Source: CAVSKL01 sp963728475 [NCBI: Candidatus Eiseniibacteriota bacterium] | Lineage (GTDB): Bacteria > Eisenbacteria > RBG-16-71-46 > JABDJR01 | Length of the DNA: 64,000 nucleotides | Assembly (NCBI GenBank): GCA_963728475.1 | Contig: CAVSKL010000002.1 | Location: 744,001-808,000, forward strand | Direction of reading: 5' to 3' | Part shown: positions 25,941-34,918 of the stretch, in pieces | Numbering within the stretch: position 1 is the stretch's first letter | Layout of the letters: every line of letters begins with the position of its first letter | Position numbers and translations under genes: made by a program | The notes under the pieces: model-generated | Database searches by the model: none | What the model was told of the DNA's origin: nothing | The model's input: only the letters and a program-made list of their open reading frames with translations

Positions 25941-27037
25941 CGCGGCCCCTCCCCCAGCGCGTCGAGAAGGGCGTCGGCGGAGGCGTCGAGCGAGCGGCGC
26001 GCCGCCACCCGGCGCCCGCGTTCCCGGAGCGCCGCGCGCCGGCCCTCCGAGTCGAGAAGGGCGGCCAGGGCCTCGGTCAGGGCCGCCGGGTCGCCGGGGG
26101 GAACCAGCGCGCCCGCGCCCCCCCCTTCGAGGAGCGCCTCCAGGTCGCCCACCCGGGTGGCCACCACCGGCACCCCCGCCGCCATCGCCTCCAGCGCCGC
26201 CACCGGCTGGGTCTCCACCGCGGGATGGGAGGGGAGCACGAAGAGGTCGAAGGCGGGTAGGAGCGCGGGCACGTCGTCCCGGAGCCCGAGGAAGCGCACC
26301 GCGCCGGCCAGGTCGTCCCGGGCCGCCCGCCGCTCCAGGGCCTCGCGCTCGGGCCCCTCGCCCACCAGGACCACGATCACCGCGCGCCCCGCCGCGCGGA
26401 GCCGGGCGGCCGCGTCCAGGAGCGACTCCAGGTTCTTCTCCGGCCGGAGCATGGCCACCGAGCCGAGGACCGCGGCTCCCGGCGGAAGGTCCAGCGCGGC
26501 CCGGGCCGCCTCCGGGCACGGGGGGTCGCGGAAGCGGTCGAGGTCGATCCCGTTCGGGACCACCCGCACCTTGGCCGCCGCCACCCCTTCCCGTTCGATG
26601 AGGTAACGGGCATGGGCGGAGCTGAGTGCGAGCACCGCGTGATAGGCGCGGAGCGCCGTCCGGAACGGCCGGTCCAGGCTCGGCCGGCCCCCCCAGCGGC
26701 CGGTGGTGTGGATCGCCACCGTCCGGCGCTTCACTCCGGCCAGGGGCGCGGCCACCGCGGCCAGCACCGCGGCATTCTGGTGGTCGAGGGCGTAGAGGGC
26801 GTCGGCGCCGGCCAGCCGGGCACGCAACGCCGGCACCCCGCTCCAGGGCCGCTTCCCCGGGGCCAGGCCGGAGCGCAGGTCGAGGCGCGGGTCGAGGTTC
26901 GCGCCGAGAACCCCCGGCTCGCGCAGGAGCGTCCACCGCACGTCGTGGCCCCGGCCGGCGAGGCGGTCGCCGAGCGCGACCGCCATGGTCTCCGCCCCTC
27001 CCCGGGCGAGGGTGGAGGCCAGGAAGTGGACCCGCAT
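25937..27037 (-). CDS. Family 4 glycosyltransferase
   Basis: This 366-residue protein has MRVHFLASTLARGGAETMAVAL at the start, PNGIDLDRF near residue 180 and a donor-binding half with GSVAMLRPEKNLESLLDAA, VLVGEGPEREAL and LPSHPAVETQPVAALEAMAAGVPVVATRVGDLEALL. This is a typical GT4 pattern. It follows the WecG-like gene by 3 bp and overlaps the next GT4 by GTGA, so the three GT4 genes and the WecG-like gene form one translational string. The sugar specificity is unknown. Confidence 0.92.
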   Translation of the reverse strand: MRVHFLASTLARGGAETMAVALGDRLAGRGHDVRWTLLREPGVLGANLDPRLDLRSGLAPGKRPWSGVPALRARLAGADALYALDHQNAAVLAAVAAPLAGVKRRTVAIHTTGRWGGRPSLDRPFRTALRAYHAVLALSSAHARYLIEREGVAAAKVRVVPNGIDLDRFRDPPCPEAARAALDLPPGAAVLGSVAMLRPEKNLESLLDAAARLRAAGRAVIVVLVGEGPEREALERRAARDDLAGAVRFLGLRDDVPALLPAFDLFVLPSHPAVETQPVAALEAMAAGVPVVATRVGDLEALLEGGGAGALVPPGDPAALTEALAALLDSEGRRAALRERGRRVAARRSLDASADALLDALGEGPR

Positions 27038-27040
27038 CGA

Positions 27041-27817
27041 TCAGCGCGCCCCGCTCCGGCTGAACGGCCGCCCCAGGGCGCGGACCATCACCTCCCAGAT
27101 GAAGATCGAGGTGGTGATGAGATATCGCCGCCACAGGCGGCGGGGTTCCTGCAGGAGCCGGTAGAACCACTCCATCCCCAGCCGCTGCATCCAGCGGGGG
27201 GCGCGCTTCACCAGCCCCGACAGCACGTCGAACGATCCTCCCACTCCCATCGACACCGGCGCCCCCACGTCGCGGAAGTTGCGGTCGATCCAGTACTCCT
27301 TGGCCGGAGTGCCCATCCCCACGAACAGGATGTCGGGTTCGGCGGCGCGGATGGTCCGCACCAGCTCCGGCTCCTCGTCGGGGCGGAAGTATCCGTGGTG
27401 GGAGCCTGCCACCCGGAGCCGCGGCAGGCGCTCGCGCAACACCCCCAGCATGCGGTCCAGCACCTCCTGGGTGGCCCCCAGAAAATAGACGCGATGACCA
27501 CGTTCGGCCGCCCGGGACAGCAGCGCATCCATCAGGTCGATCCCCGCCACCCGCTCCAGGCGGGCGCCGGTGAGGACGCGGGCCGCCCATACCACGCTCA
27601 TACCGTCGGCGACCACCAGCTCGCACGAGCCCACCGCGGACGCCAGCGCGGGCTCGCGCTCCAGCTTGACCAGCTTCGCCGCGTTCACCGCCCCGACCCG
27701 ACCGGGGGACCGGCCCGCGATTCGCGCGTCCACCCAGTCCACCGCCTGGCCGAGGGTGAGCGGGTCTACGGGACAGCCGAAGACAACCGGCCTGTGCGAG
27801 GGGGGAAAACTCGTCAA
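27041..27817 (-). CDS. WecG/TagA/CpsF family glycosyltransferase
   Basis: This 258-residue protein has the GT26 patterns FGCPVDPLTLGQAVDWVDARI, NAAKLV, VADGMSVVWAARVL, RVAGIDLMDALL, VYFLGATQEVLDRM and GVGGSFDVLSGLVKRAP. This family transfers N-acetylmannosamine(uronic acid) or glucose residues onto lipid-linked N-acetylglucosamine, an early step in enterobacterial common antigen, teichoic acid and many EPS. No ATG is present near the start; I chose TTG at 27817 with GGGAG six bases upstream. It is the first gene of the long minus-strand EPS operon. Confidence 0.93.
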   Translation of the reverse strand: MTSFPPSHRPVVFGCPVDPLTLGQAVDWVDARIAGRSPGRVGAVNAAKLVKLEREPALASAVGSCELVVADGMSVVWAARVLTGARLERVAGIDLMDALLSRAAERGHRVYFLGATQEVLDRMLGVLRERLPRLRVAGSHHGYFRPDEEPELVRTIRAAEPDILFVGMGTPAKEYWIDRNFRDVGAPVSMGVGGSFDVLSGLVKRAPRWMQRLGMEWFYRLLQEPRRLWRRYLITTSIFIWEVMVRALGRPFSRSGAR

Positions 27818-28052
27818 CGGGGCTCCCTGGAATCCTGCCTTACCGACGTGACCCGTGCCGGCCTTCCGGCACGGTGCGGATCATACCGCATCCCGCCGGC
27901 GGGGTCCGCGCCGTGACCGGGCCGCCGCGGGGCCGTCGGACGCGCCGCCGTTCGGAGATCGGTCTTTGGTGATCGGCATCCGGAGAGTTTGACGTTAGAA
28001 TGGTCCGGCCCTCACCGCGGCCCCGGATCGGGGACCGGCTGGGACAAACCCC
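27818..28052. other. Divergent intergenic region
   Basis: These 235 bp separate the WecG-like gene (minus) from a GT4 gene (plus). Apart from the palindrome at 27853-27874 and a lone TAGAAT near 27996-28001 without a matching -35, nothing stands out. Promoters for both directions are expected here but none is convincing. Confidence 0.5.
27853..27874. repeat. Perfect inverted repeat near the start of the EPS operon
   Basis: CCGTGCCGG pairs perfectly with CCGGCACGG around a four-base loop (CCTT). It sits 36 bp upstream of the WecG-like TTG start, so it could be an operator or a hairpin in the mRNA leader. No T-run follows. Confidence 0.4.
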
Positions 28053-29180
28053 ATGAAAATACTCATGTTGGCGCCCCACCCGGGAGTCCGGGGACCGGTC
28101 CCCAAGCATACCCCCATCCTCGTGGAAGGACTCGCCCGGGCCGGGGCGCGGGTCACCGTGCTCCGCTGGGGACGGCACTCCGATCACGAGACCCGGCGCG
28201 AGAAGCTCCTGGGCCGGGCCGCCGACCTCCGCGCGGTGCGCCGGGCCCTGGCCGCCGAGCCCTACGACGTGCTCGTGGTCAAGACCGCCCACGACTGGAA
28301 CACCCTGGCCCGCGACATCCCGCTCCTGGTGTCGGTCCGGGGCCGGGTCCCGCGAACGGTCCTTCAGTTTCACGGCTCCCAGCCAGACCTCCTGGTGGAG
28401 CGCCCCGCCCTCGATCCCTTCCTGCTCGCCTCGCGGCGGCTGATCCGCCTCGCCGACGGGGCTCTCGTCCTCTCCGTCGAGGAGCGGGACCTGTGGAGGA
28501 AGGCCTGTCCCGGCGGGCGGTTCGAGGTGGCGCGAAACCCCTACGTTCCTCTGGGCGGTGGCCCCGCCCCCGACCGGAGCGATCGCGCGAACCCGGTCTT
28601 CCTCTTCGTGGGCCGCCTCATGGCGGCCAAGGGGGTCTTGGAGACCCTGGAGGCGTTCGCGCGCCTTCGCGCCACCGTCCCCGCGCGGCTGGTGATCGCC
28701 GGGGACGGGCCCGCCCGGGACGCGGTGGACCGGCGGATCGCCTCGCTCGGCCTCGCCGCCCACGCCCGGCGGACCGGCTATCTGGACCTTGCCGGGCTGG
28801 CCGCGGCCTACCGCGAGGCGGACGTGTTCGTGCTCCCGACCTACTGGAAAGAGGGCTTTCCCACCGCGATCACCGAGGCGCTCCAGTTCGCGCTGCCGGT
28901 GGTCACCACCGCCATCCGCGGGGCGGCCGACCACCTGCGCGAGGGCGAGAACGCGCTCTTCGTCCCCCCCCGGGACGTGGACGCGCTGGCCGCGGCCATG
29001 GAACGGCTCGCCGCCGATCCCGGGCTCCGGGAGCGCATGGGGGCGGCCAACCGGGCCAAGCTCGAGGACTTCTCCGGGGAGCGGGTGGCCCGCGACTACC
29101 TCCGGGCGCTGGAGCGGTTGACCGGGGAGGCCGGTCTCAGCCCCCTCCCTTCCCCTTCAGAAGATCCTTCAACTTCTTGA
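28053..29180 (+). CDS. Family 4 glycosyltransferase
   Basis: This 375-residue enzyme begins MKILMLAPHPGVRGPVPKHTPILVEGL and its second half has FLFVGRLMAAKGVLETLEAF, VIAGDGPARDAV and LPTYWKEGFPTAITEALQFALPVVTTAIRG, with the E-x7-E motif of GT4. It is read opposite to the main EPS operon and probably has its own promoter. Its last 44 bp overlap the 3-prime end of the minus-strand AsmA-like gene, tail to tail. Ribosome-site support is poor (GGGAC), but the N-terminus matches the fold. Sugar specificity is unknown. Confidence 0.9.
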   Translation: MKILMLAPHPGVRGPVPKHTPILVEGLARAGARVTVLRWGRHSDHETRREKLLGRAADLRAVRRALAAEPYDVLVVKTAHDWNTLARDIPLLVSVRGRVPRTVLQFHGSQPDLLVERPALDPFLLASRRLIRLADGALVLSVEERDLWRKACPGGRFEVARNPYVPLGGGPAPDRSDRANPVFLFVGRLMAAKGVLETLEAFARLRATVPARLVIAGDGPARDAVDRRIASLGLAAHARRTGYLDLAGLAAAYREADVFVLPTYWKEGFPTAITEALQFALPVVTTAIRGAADHLREGENALFVPPRDVDALAAAMERLAADPGLRERMGAANRAKLEDFSGERVARDYLRALERLTGEAGLSPLPSPSEDPSTS

Positions 29181-31551
29181 GCGTATCCGGGTCCTTGACC
29201 GTCTTTTCGAGCTGCCGCTGGAGCTTCTCCGATTCCTCGCGCTTGGCCTTCTCGGTGGCCCGCCCGACCAGCGCCTGCCAGTCCAGGGCGACCCGGGGAT
29301 CGGTGAAGGTCCCGCCCAGGCGGAAGTCGACCGGGATCCGGCCGTCGGCGTCGGCCACGTAGGGGGCCAGGAGCTTCACCTCGGCGGGAAGCGCGATGCG
29401 CGCGGGATCCAGGCGAAGGGTGCCGCCCAGGTCCAGGGCCCCGGTGAGCGCCGCCGTCCCCGCCAGGGTCCAGCCCAGCCCCTCCTGCGTCACCCGCACC
29501 GTATCCACCGTCACCCGCCCGTCCCGGACCGCGATCCGTCCGGTGAGGTCGCGGAACGGCCAGCGCGCGCCCGCCGCCTCCTTCACGTTGAGCGCGCGCC
29601 CGAGCGCCATCAGCCCGGGAAGGTTGGCGAAGGCCCCGTCCTGGAGGGTGAGCCGGGCGGCCAGGTCGAGCGCGGCCAGGGGGTCGGCGGCGCCCCCGGC
29701 CTTTCCCGCCACCGTGATCGAGCCGCCGGTCCTGCCTTCCAGGCGCTTCCCACCCGGCACCCACGCGGCGAGGACCGGCCCCGCTTCCACCCCCGCCAGG
29801 TTCAGCTTCCCGTGATAGCTCCAGCCGGCGCTCCCGGGGGCGGGGGCGAGGTCCAGGCTCCCCGAAAGCGTCCCTCCGGCCAGCCCCGCTTCGAGGCCGG
29901 TCACCGACACCCCCTCCCGCCCCGCCTTCACGTGCGCGGAGACCCCGGTGAGCGTGGTCCGGTGGTAACGCACCCGCCCCACCCGCACCGTCCCCTCTCC
30001 CGGCACCCCCACCAGGGGGGGCGGGCCCGCCGCTTTCCCGGAATCGGACGCGGCGCCCCCGGGCGGCCGGGCCAGCGCGCCGAGCTGGTCCAGGTCCAGG
30101 GTGTCCGAATGCGCGGTGAAGTGGAGGTCGGGATGGAGGAGGTCTTCCAGGGATCCGCTCAGGGTGAAGTCCGAGGCGCCGAGCCGCGCCCCCAGATCCT
30201 CCACCGTGACCGCGGTCCCCTTCACCCGGACGGTCCCCCTGCCGCCCCGGAGGGGAAGCCCCCGCACCGCCCCCGCCAGGTCCTCGATCCGCACCGACCC
30301 CGTCACCGCCGGCGGATGCGCGCGGTCCACCGGGAGCCGCCCCTCCGCGCTCAGGTCGACGGCCAGCGCGCCCCGGTCGAGGCTCAGCCCCGCCGAAGGG
30401 GGGAGGAGCGCGGAGAGAACCGTGCCGTCCACTCGGGTCGTGACCGAGGCCTCGAACCGCTGCGGCGGCTCCCCGGTGATCTTCCCACCCAGCCGCACCG
30501 GCTCCTGCCCCAGGGTGGCGCGGGCCTGGCTGAGCTCCACCACTCCCGGCGCGAAGTCCACCCGCGCCGTCCCCCCGGTGAGGCCGAGCGCGGCCCCGGG
30601 CAGGCGCGCGGCGATCCCGTTCGCGGTGATCCGGCCCGCCGTCCGGTTCTCCCCGTCCGCGGTGCGCACGAGCTCCAGATCGGGGAGTTCCAGCCGGCCC
30701 GAGAGTTCCACCGCGGAGAGCCGGGCGCGGTCGGCGGGGGGGAGCGCAGCGAGCAGCTCGGCGATCTCGAACGGCCGGACCGCGCCGTCCAGGGTGCCGG
30801 ACCACGCGTTGCCGGTGCGCGCGTAGGCGCCGGCCAAGTCCACCCTCACCGGGCCGGATTCCACCGTGATCGCCGGGAGCACCAGGCTGTCGAGCGACGC
30901 GGGCATGCGGAAGGTCGCGGAGGCGGTCCCGGCGGGGAGCGCCAGCGGCCCCCCGGTCCCGGTCCAGGCGCCGCCGCCGAAGCTCCCGCGCGCGTCGCCG
31001 GTCCCCCCCCGGCCGGGCCGGAACTGGAGGCCGCCGGCCAGGTCCACCCCGTCCACGGTGAGGGTGCCCGCGCGCGCGGACTGGACGTAGACGCCGTCCT
31101 CCACGTGCCACGACTCCACCGCCAGGAAGGCGAGGGCGGGAGGCCCCGCCGGCGCCTCGGCGCCGGGCGCGGAAGGGGTGGAGCCGGCGACGGCCGGCGT
31201 CTCCCGCAGCCGGTACACCGGGTGGTGGAGATCCACCCGGGAGAGCTCCACGTGCTTGCGCAGGAGCGGGAGGAGCTTCACGTACACGTCCACCGCATCC
31301 ACGGTGAGGCTCTGGGAGGAATCCGGAGCGGCCAGGGAGAGGGCTTCGATCCGGACGCCGGCGCCGGTGAAGGTGAAATGGATGGAGGCCGGTCCGGCCT
31401 CGATAGCGTAGCCGGTGGCCGCCCGGGCGCGAGCGAGGGCGGTCGCCTTGATGCGCTCGGGGCGGACGAGCACCACCACCGCGATCACCGCGACGGCGAG
31501 GAGGGCGGCGACGGCCCCCGCCCCGATGGCGAGCTTCTTACGAACGCTCAT
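29137..31551 (-). CDS. AsmA-family envelope protein
   Basis: This 804-residue protein has a single N-terminal membrane helix (residues 8-29), then a long beta-rich repetitive region with many GxLxL-type strands and, near the C-terminus, the AsmA-like C-terminal domain (LDGTLRLDPARIALP-type text around 720-770). It ends in a charged helix rich in Lys and Glu (about 775-804). AsmA proteins are bridge-like proteins between inner and outer membrane, implicated in phospholipid traffic. GGAAG precedes the ATG. It lies next to the Bat operon but has its own 69-bp gap. Its last 44 bp overlap the plus-strand GT4 gene. Confidence 0.88.
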   Translation of the reverse strand: MSVRKKLAIGAGAVAALLAVAVIAVVVLVRPERIKATALARARAATGYAIEAGPASIHFTFTGAGVRIEALSLAAPDSSQSLTVDAVDVYVKLLPLLRKHVELSRVDLHHPVYRLRETPAVAGSTPSAPGAEAPAGPPALAFLAVESWHVEDGVYVQSARAGTLTVDGVDLAGGLQFRPGRGGTGDARGSFGGGAWTGTGGPLALPAGTASATFRMPASLDSLVLPAITVESGPVRVDLAGAYARTGNAWSGTLDGAVRPFEIAELLAALPPADRARLSAVELSGRLELPDLELVRTADGENRTAGRITANGIAARLPGAALGLTGGTARVDFAPGVVELSQARATLGQEPVRLGGKITGEPPQRFEASVTTRVDGTVLSALLPPSAGLSLDRGALAVDLSAEGRLPVDRAHPPAVTGSVRIEDLAGAVRGLPLRGGRGTVRVKGTAVTVEDLGARLGASDFTLSGSLEDLLHPDLHFTAHSDTLDLDQLGALARPPGGAASDSGKAAGPPPLVGVPGEGTVRVGRVRYHRTTLTGVSAHVKAGREGVSVTGLEAGLAGGTLSGSLDLAPAPGSAGWSYHGKLNLAGVEAGPVLAAWVPGGKRLEGRTGGSITVAGKAGGAADPLAALDLAARLTLQDGAFANLPGLMALGRALNVKEAAGARWPFRDLTGRIAVRDGRVTVDTVRVTQEGLGWTLAGTAALTGALDLGGTLRLDPARIALPAEVKLLAPYVADADGRIPVDFRLGGTFTDPRVALDWQALVGRATEKAKREESEKLQRQLEKTVKDPDTLKKLKDLLKGKGGG

Positions 31552-31620
31552 GATGACTTCCGCGCCCGGCCGACTCTTCGCCGGGAAGCCGGTTCGCGGT
31601 TCCGGGACGCTGGTTCGGGA

Positions 31621-32379
31621 TCAGATGACCGGCGTGGACTCGGAAGGAGCCCACCCCTGGAGCCTATCCGAGACCCTGATCTCGCGCCAACCCGCGGTCT
31701 CGCGCAGCACCTCCACCTCGGTCCCTTCGTGAAGCCGGAACGACACGGTGTAGCGGTCGCCGGGGCCCGCCCGGACCTCGATCTCCTTGGCCACCACCAC
31801 CGCCTGGTCGCGGCTCCGGGACTGGCCGATCTCGAACAGGAGGGCGGCCGCGGCCAGGAGCGCAACCCCCCCCAGCACCCACTGGGCGATCCCCGCCCCC
31901 GCCCGTCCCCGCCACCGGCGGAGCCGCAGGAGAGACACCGCCACGAAGGCGGTGAACAGGACGAACAGCACCGCCGCCGCCGGTCCCGGGCCCAGCCGGA
32001 GCCGCGACACCCAGCTCCACCAGCCGCTTCCGGCCGCCTCCTCCGGCTTGACGTCCTGGGTGAGAGAACGTGCGTAATTCAAATTGGCCAAAGCACTTTC
32101 ATAGGTTGGCCGGTAACGAAGCGCTCGCCGGTAGTGCAGGATCGACCGGCCCAGGTCCCCCGCCTTCAAGTACGCGTTCCCCAGGTTGTACTCGAGCTCG
32201 GGAGCGGTCACCCCCAGGGTCAGCACCTTCTCGTAGGCCTGGGCGGCGTCGGCGAACCGGCCCGCCTGGTAGAGCTGGTTTCCCTGGAGGTAGGCCTCGG
32301 CCGCGCCGGGGGGCCCGCTCGCCGCCGCCGGAGGCGCGGCGGCCAGCAACAGCACCAGCCACCATCCCCACCGCTTCAT
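31621..32379 (-). CDS. batE: BatE-like protein: TPR plus SH3-like domain
   Basis: This 252-residue protein has a signal peptide (1-21), TPR repeats (about 25-115, with AYLQGNQLYQAGRFADAAQAYEKVL and LEYNLGNAYLKAGDLGRSILHYRRAL), two membrane helices (about 133-155 and 163-182) and a C-terminal bacterial SH3 domain (about 190-250, VEVLRETAGWREIRVSD). This is the typical BatE layout. It is the last gene of the Bat operon and overlaps batD by ATGA. It would sit in the inner membrane with the other Bat proteins. Confidence 0.9.
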   Translation of the reverse strand: MKRWGWWLVLLLAAAPPAAASGPPGAAEAYLQGNQLYQAGRFADAAQAYEKVLTLGVTAPELEYNLGNAYLKAGDLGRSILHYRRALRYRPTYESALANLNYARSLTQDVKPEEAAGSGWWSWVSRLRLGPGPAAAVLFVLFTAFVAVSLLRLRRWRGRAGAGIAQWVLGGVALLAAAALLFEIGQSRSRDQAVVVAKEIEVRAGPGDRYTVSFRLHEGTEVEVLRETAGWREIRVSDRLQGWAPSESTPVI

Positions 32380-34154
32380 CGGCTCTTCTCCAGGGCGTCG
32401 ATCCACCCGCGGGCGTCCTCCAGCCAGTCGGGCCGGGCATCGCCGAGGGCGCCCGGGGCGAAGCGGGCGGCGTCGCAGCGGTCGAGGAAGGCGAGGATCG
32501 GCTCCGGATCCACCCCGTCCTCCTCCAGCCGGGGCGCGGTGCCGGTGGGGGTGAGCCCGGCCCGGGGGAGGTTGTACCGGTCGGCGAGGTAGTTCCGCAC
32601 CGCGTCGGCCGCGCGCGCCGCGCGCTCGACCTCCGAGGCGCCCTGCGCCCGCTTCAGCACCGCCCGGGCGTCCCGCGCCGCGGAGAGCCGCCGGCGAAGC
32701 GCCACGTCCTTGCCCAGCTTCCGGCGCCGGCGCTCCACCACCCAGGCCCCGCCGTAGGCCAGGGCGGGCGCCGGGAGCAGGAAGAGCCACAGGCGGGCGC
32801 GCCCCCACGGTCCGCTCCGGGCGCTGAAGGGCGGCACCGAGGTCTCGATGAACCGGATGTCGTGGCCCACCACCTCGATGTCGCTCCGGGGGCCCGCCGC
32901 GACCCCGCCCCCCCGGCGGCGCCGGCGGCGCCGGCGGTGACGGTGATGGGGATGGGCTCGGTGGAGAGGGTCTGATAGGTCCCGGTCCGGGGCGAGAACG
33001 CCACCATGGTGATGGAAGGGATCTCCTTCTCTCCCGCGCTCATCGGCACCAGCACGAACTGGCGGCTGACCTTGCCCCCCAGGACCATCCCTTGCTGGTT
33101 GGTGCTGGAACTCTTCTCCGAGGGATAGGAGCGGAATTCCGGGAGCGGGGGGAGGGTGACGTCGCCGACCGAGTTCAGGTTTCCGGTCCCCTGTACCACC
33201 ACGGTGAGGTTCACCGGCTCGTTCTGGGCCACCCGGTTCCGGTCCACCCGGGCCTCGACGTGATAATCCCCCACCATGCCGGAGAAGCCGGCGGGCGCGC
33301 CCGGCGGGAGCGGCTTCACCTCCAGGTCGACCGGGTCGCTCTTGAGCTGCACCCGGCGGCCGTCCATGAACCCGCGGCCGAAGAGCGCGAAAGGATCGTT
33401 GTTGGTGACCGGGGCCTCCACGTTGCAGTCGAACGTCGAACTTCCCACGGTGAGCTTGCCGGGGGCGGTGGGGAACACCGCCAGGTCCACCTCCAGCACC
33501 CGGTAGAGCCGCCCGTTCACCCGTTCGCTGTAGGGATCGTGATGGGGCAGATCCTCCTTCCAGAACCCCTGGGTGGTGGGCGGAGTGAAGCTCGGCCCCT
33601 CGAGCAGGTTGGCCCCCAGGTAGAGCCGCACCCGGTAGGTGACCTGCTCGTTCACGTAGGGGTGGGTCTTGTCCACGGTGGCGCGGACGAACAGCTCCGG
33701 GCTTCCCTCGCTCGAGCCGCTCTCCCCGGGCTTGTTCGCGGCGGCGGGCGGCGGGGTCGCGCCCGCCTTGGTCACGGTGAGGGTGACCGGCCGCGCCCGC
33801 ACCGTCTCGCTCTTGGTCCTGATCTCGATCGGCCCGATGGTGAAGGTCCCCTCCCGCTTGGGGATGAGCACGTAGCGCGCGGTCTTGCTGCCTCGAGACC
33901 TTGTTGTTGAGGAGGGAGAAGCTCTGCGACGTTCCCCCGGAATACACGTCGAAGTCGGCGGAGAGGTCGGGCAGGCTGGGGTCGGGCACCCCGCCCACGC
34001 CGCCGGAAACGGTGACGGTGAGGACCACCTGCTGCCCCACCGGGACCGAGTCGCGGTCGAGCCCGGCCTGGACCTCCATGGCGGCGGCGGCCCAACCGGG
34101 GAGCAGGGCGAGCACCAGGAACGCCGCGGCCAGCGGCAGCCGGACCCGGCTCAC
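32376..34154 (-). CDS. batD: BatD-like protein with two frame breaks
   Basis: Read across two breaks this is a protein of about 592 residues: signal peptide (1-25), a region of Ig-like BatD repeats (about 28-400, with VGQQVVLTVTVSGG and NEQVTYRVRLYLG), a membrane helix (about 430-450) and a cytoplasmic tail. The N-terminal frame leaves near plus-strand 33891-33892, where one extra base follows NNKVS; removing it gives SSKTARYVLIPKREG as BatD needs. The frame returns in a run of seven C (32908-32914), where one base is missing. Two compensating changes and good similarity throughout suggest assembly errors. ATGA overlaps join it to batC and batE. Confidence 0.85.
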   Translation of the reverse strand: MSRVRLPLAAAFLVLALLPGWAAAAMEVQAGLDRDSVPVGQQVVLTVTVSGGVGGVPDPSLPDLSADFDVYSGGTSQSFSLLNNKVSRQQDRALRAHPQAGGDLHHRADRDQDQERDGAGAAGHPHRDQGGRDPAARRREQARGERLERGKPGAVRPRHRGQDPPLRERAGHLPGAALPGGQPARGAELHSAHHPGVLEGGSAPSRSLQRTGERAALPGAGGGPGGVPHRPRQAHRGKFDVRLQRGGPGHQQRSFRALRPRVHGRPPGAAQERPGRPGGEAAPAGRARRLLRHGGGLSRRGPGGPEPGGPERAGEPHRGGTGDRKPELGRRRHPPPAPGIPLLSLGEEFQHQPARDGPGGQGQPPVRAGADERGREGDPFHHHGGVLAPDRDLSDPLHRAHPHHRHRRRRRRRRGGGVAAGPRSDIEVVGHDIRFIETSVPPFSARSGPWGRARLWLFLLPAPALAYGGAWVVERRRRKLGKDVALRRRLSAARDARAVLKRAQGASEVERAARAADAVRNYLADRYNLPRAGLTPTGTAPRLEEDGVDPEPILAFLDRCDAARFAPGALGDARPDWLEDARGWIDALEKSR

Positions 34155-34915
34155 CAGTCCTTCTCCGTGTTCCGCCGGTGGGACGACTTGAGCCGGGCCT
34201 GGAGGAGTTGCTTCTCCTCCGGGGCGATCTGCTTGAGCAGCTGCTCCGCCTCCTTCGGGGTGAGCATGCGTTTCTCCTCCCCCGGCTCCCGGCTCTGGTC
34301 CTGCTTCTCCTGGTCGCCCGCCTGAGCCTGGTCCGGTTTCTGCTCCGGGGGAGGCTGGGCCTGGGTGGAGTCCGCTCCCGAAGGCTGCTTCTCACCCTTT
34401 TTCCGGTTTTGCTGGTCCTGGTTCTGCTTGTTCTGCTGCTGCTGCTGCCGGTTCTTCTGCTGTTGCTCCTGGTTCCGGAGCTTCTGCAACGCGACCTCGT
34501 AGTTGTAGCGCGCATCCTGGTTGGTGGGGTCCGCGCGGAGCGCCGCCCGGTAGGCGGCGAGCGCCCCCTTCATGTCCCCGGCGGAATAGCGGGCGTTTCC
34601 GAGGTTGTAGTCGGCGCGGCCGGGGGGAAGCTCCTTGGATCCCGCCGCCGAACCGAACGCGTCGGCGGCGGCCTTGAAGTTGCGGTCCCGGAACGCGGCC
34701 GCCCCCAGGTCGTAATCGAGCCGGGGAACCGCGCCCCGGACGCTCCCGTCCCGGGCGGAGCTGAAATGGTCCAGCGCGGCCGACCAGTTCCCCCGGTCGT
34801 AGGCGGCCATGCCCCGCCGTCCCTCCAGGCTGTCCTTGTGGAGGAAGGGCGCGGCCAAGTCCCACAGCGAGAACAACGCCAGGAACAGCATCGGCTTGGC
34901 CGTCCAGATTCCCAT
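34151..34915 (-). CDS. batC: BatC-like TPR protein with Q/N-rich tail
   Basis: This 254-residue protein has an N-terminal hydrophobic segment (about 8-24) and TPR repeats (about 38-145, GRADYNLGNARYSAGDMKGALAAYRAALRADP). A Gln/Asn/Lys-rich, low-complexity stretch (about 147-200) includes runs of five Gln, coded by ctg repeats on the plus strand near 34435. A charged helix with LTPKEAEQLLKQIAPEEKQLL ends the protein, a motif typical of BatC tails. It lies between batB and batD, 3 bp after batB and overlapping batD by ATGA. Confidence 0.9.
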   Translation of the reverse strand: MGIWTAKPMLFLALFSLWDLAAPFLHKDSLEGRRGMAAYDRGNWSAALDHFSSARDGSVRGAVPRLDYDLGAAAFRDRNFKAAADAFGSAAGSKELPPGRADYNLGNARYSAGDMKGALAAYRAALRADPTNQDARYNYEVALQKLRNQEQQQKNRQQQQQNKQNQDQQNRKKGEKQPSGADSTQAQPPPEQKPDQAQAGDQEKQDQSREPGEEKRMLTPKEAEQLLKQIAPEEKQLLQARLKSSHRRNTEKDW

Positions 34916-34918
34916 GCT

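Noticed and set aside
34430-34500. ctg/ttg-rich repeat stretch
   Set aside because: It is simply the coding sequence for the Gln/Asn-rich tail of BatC, not a separate repeat element.
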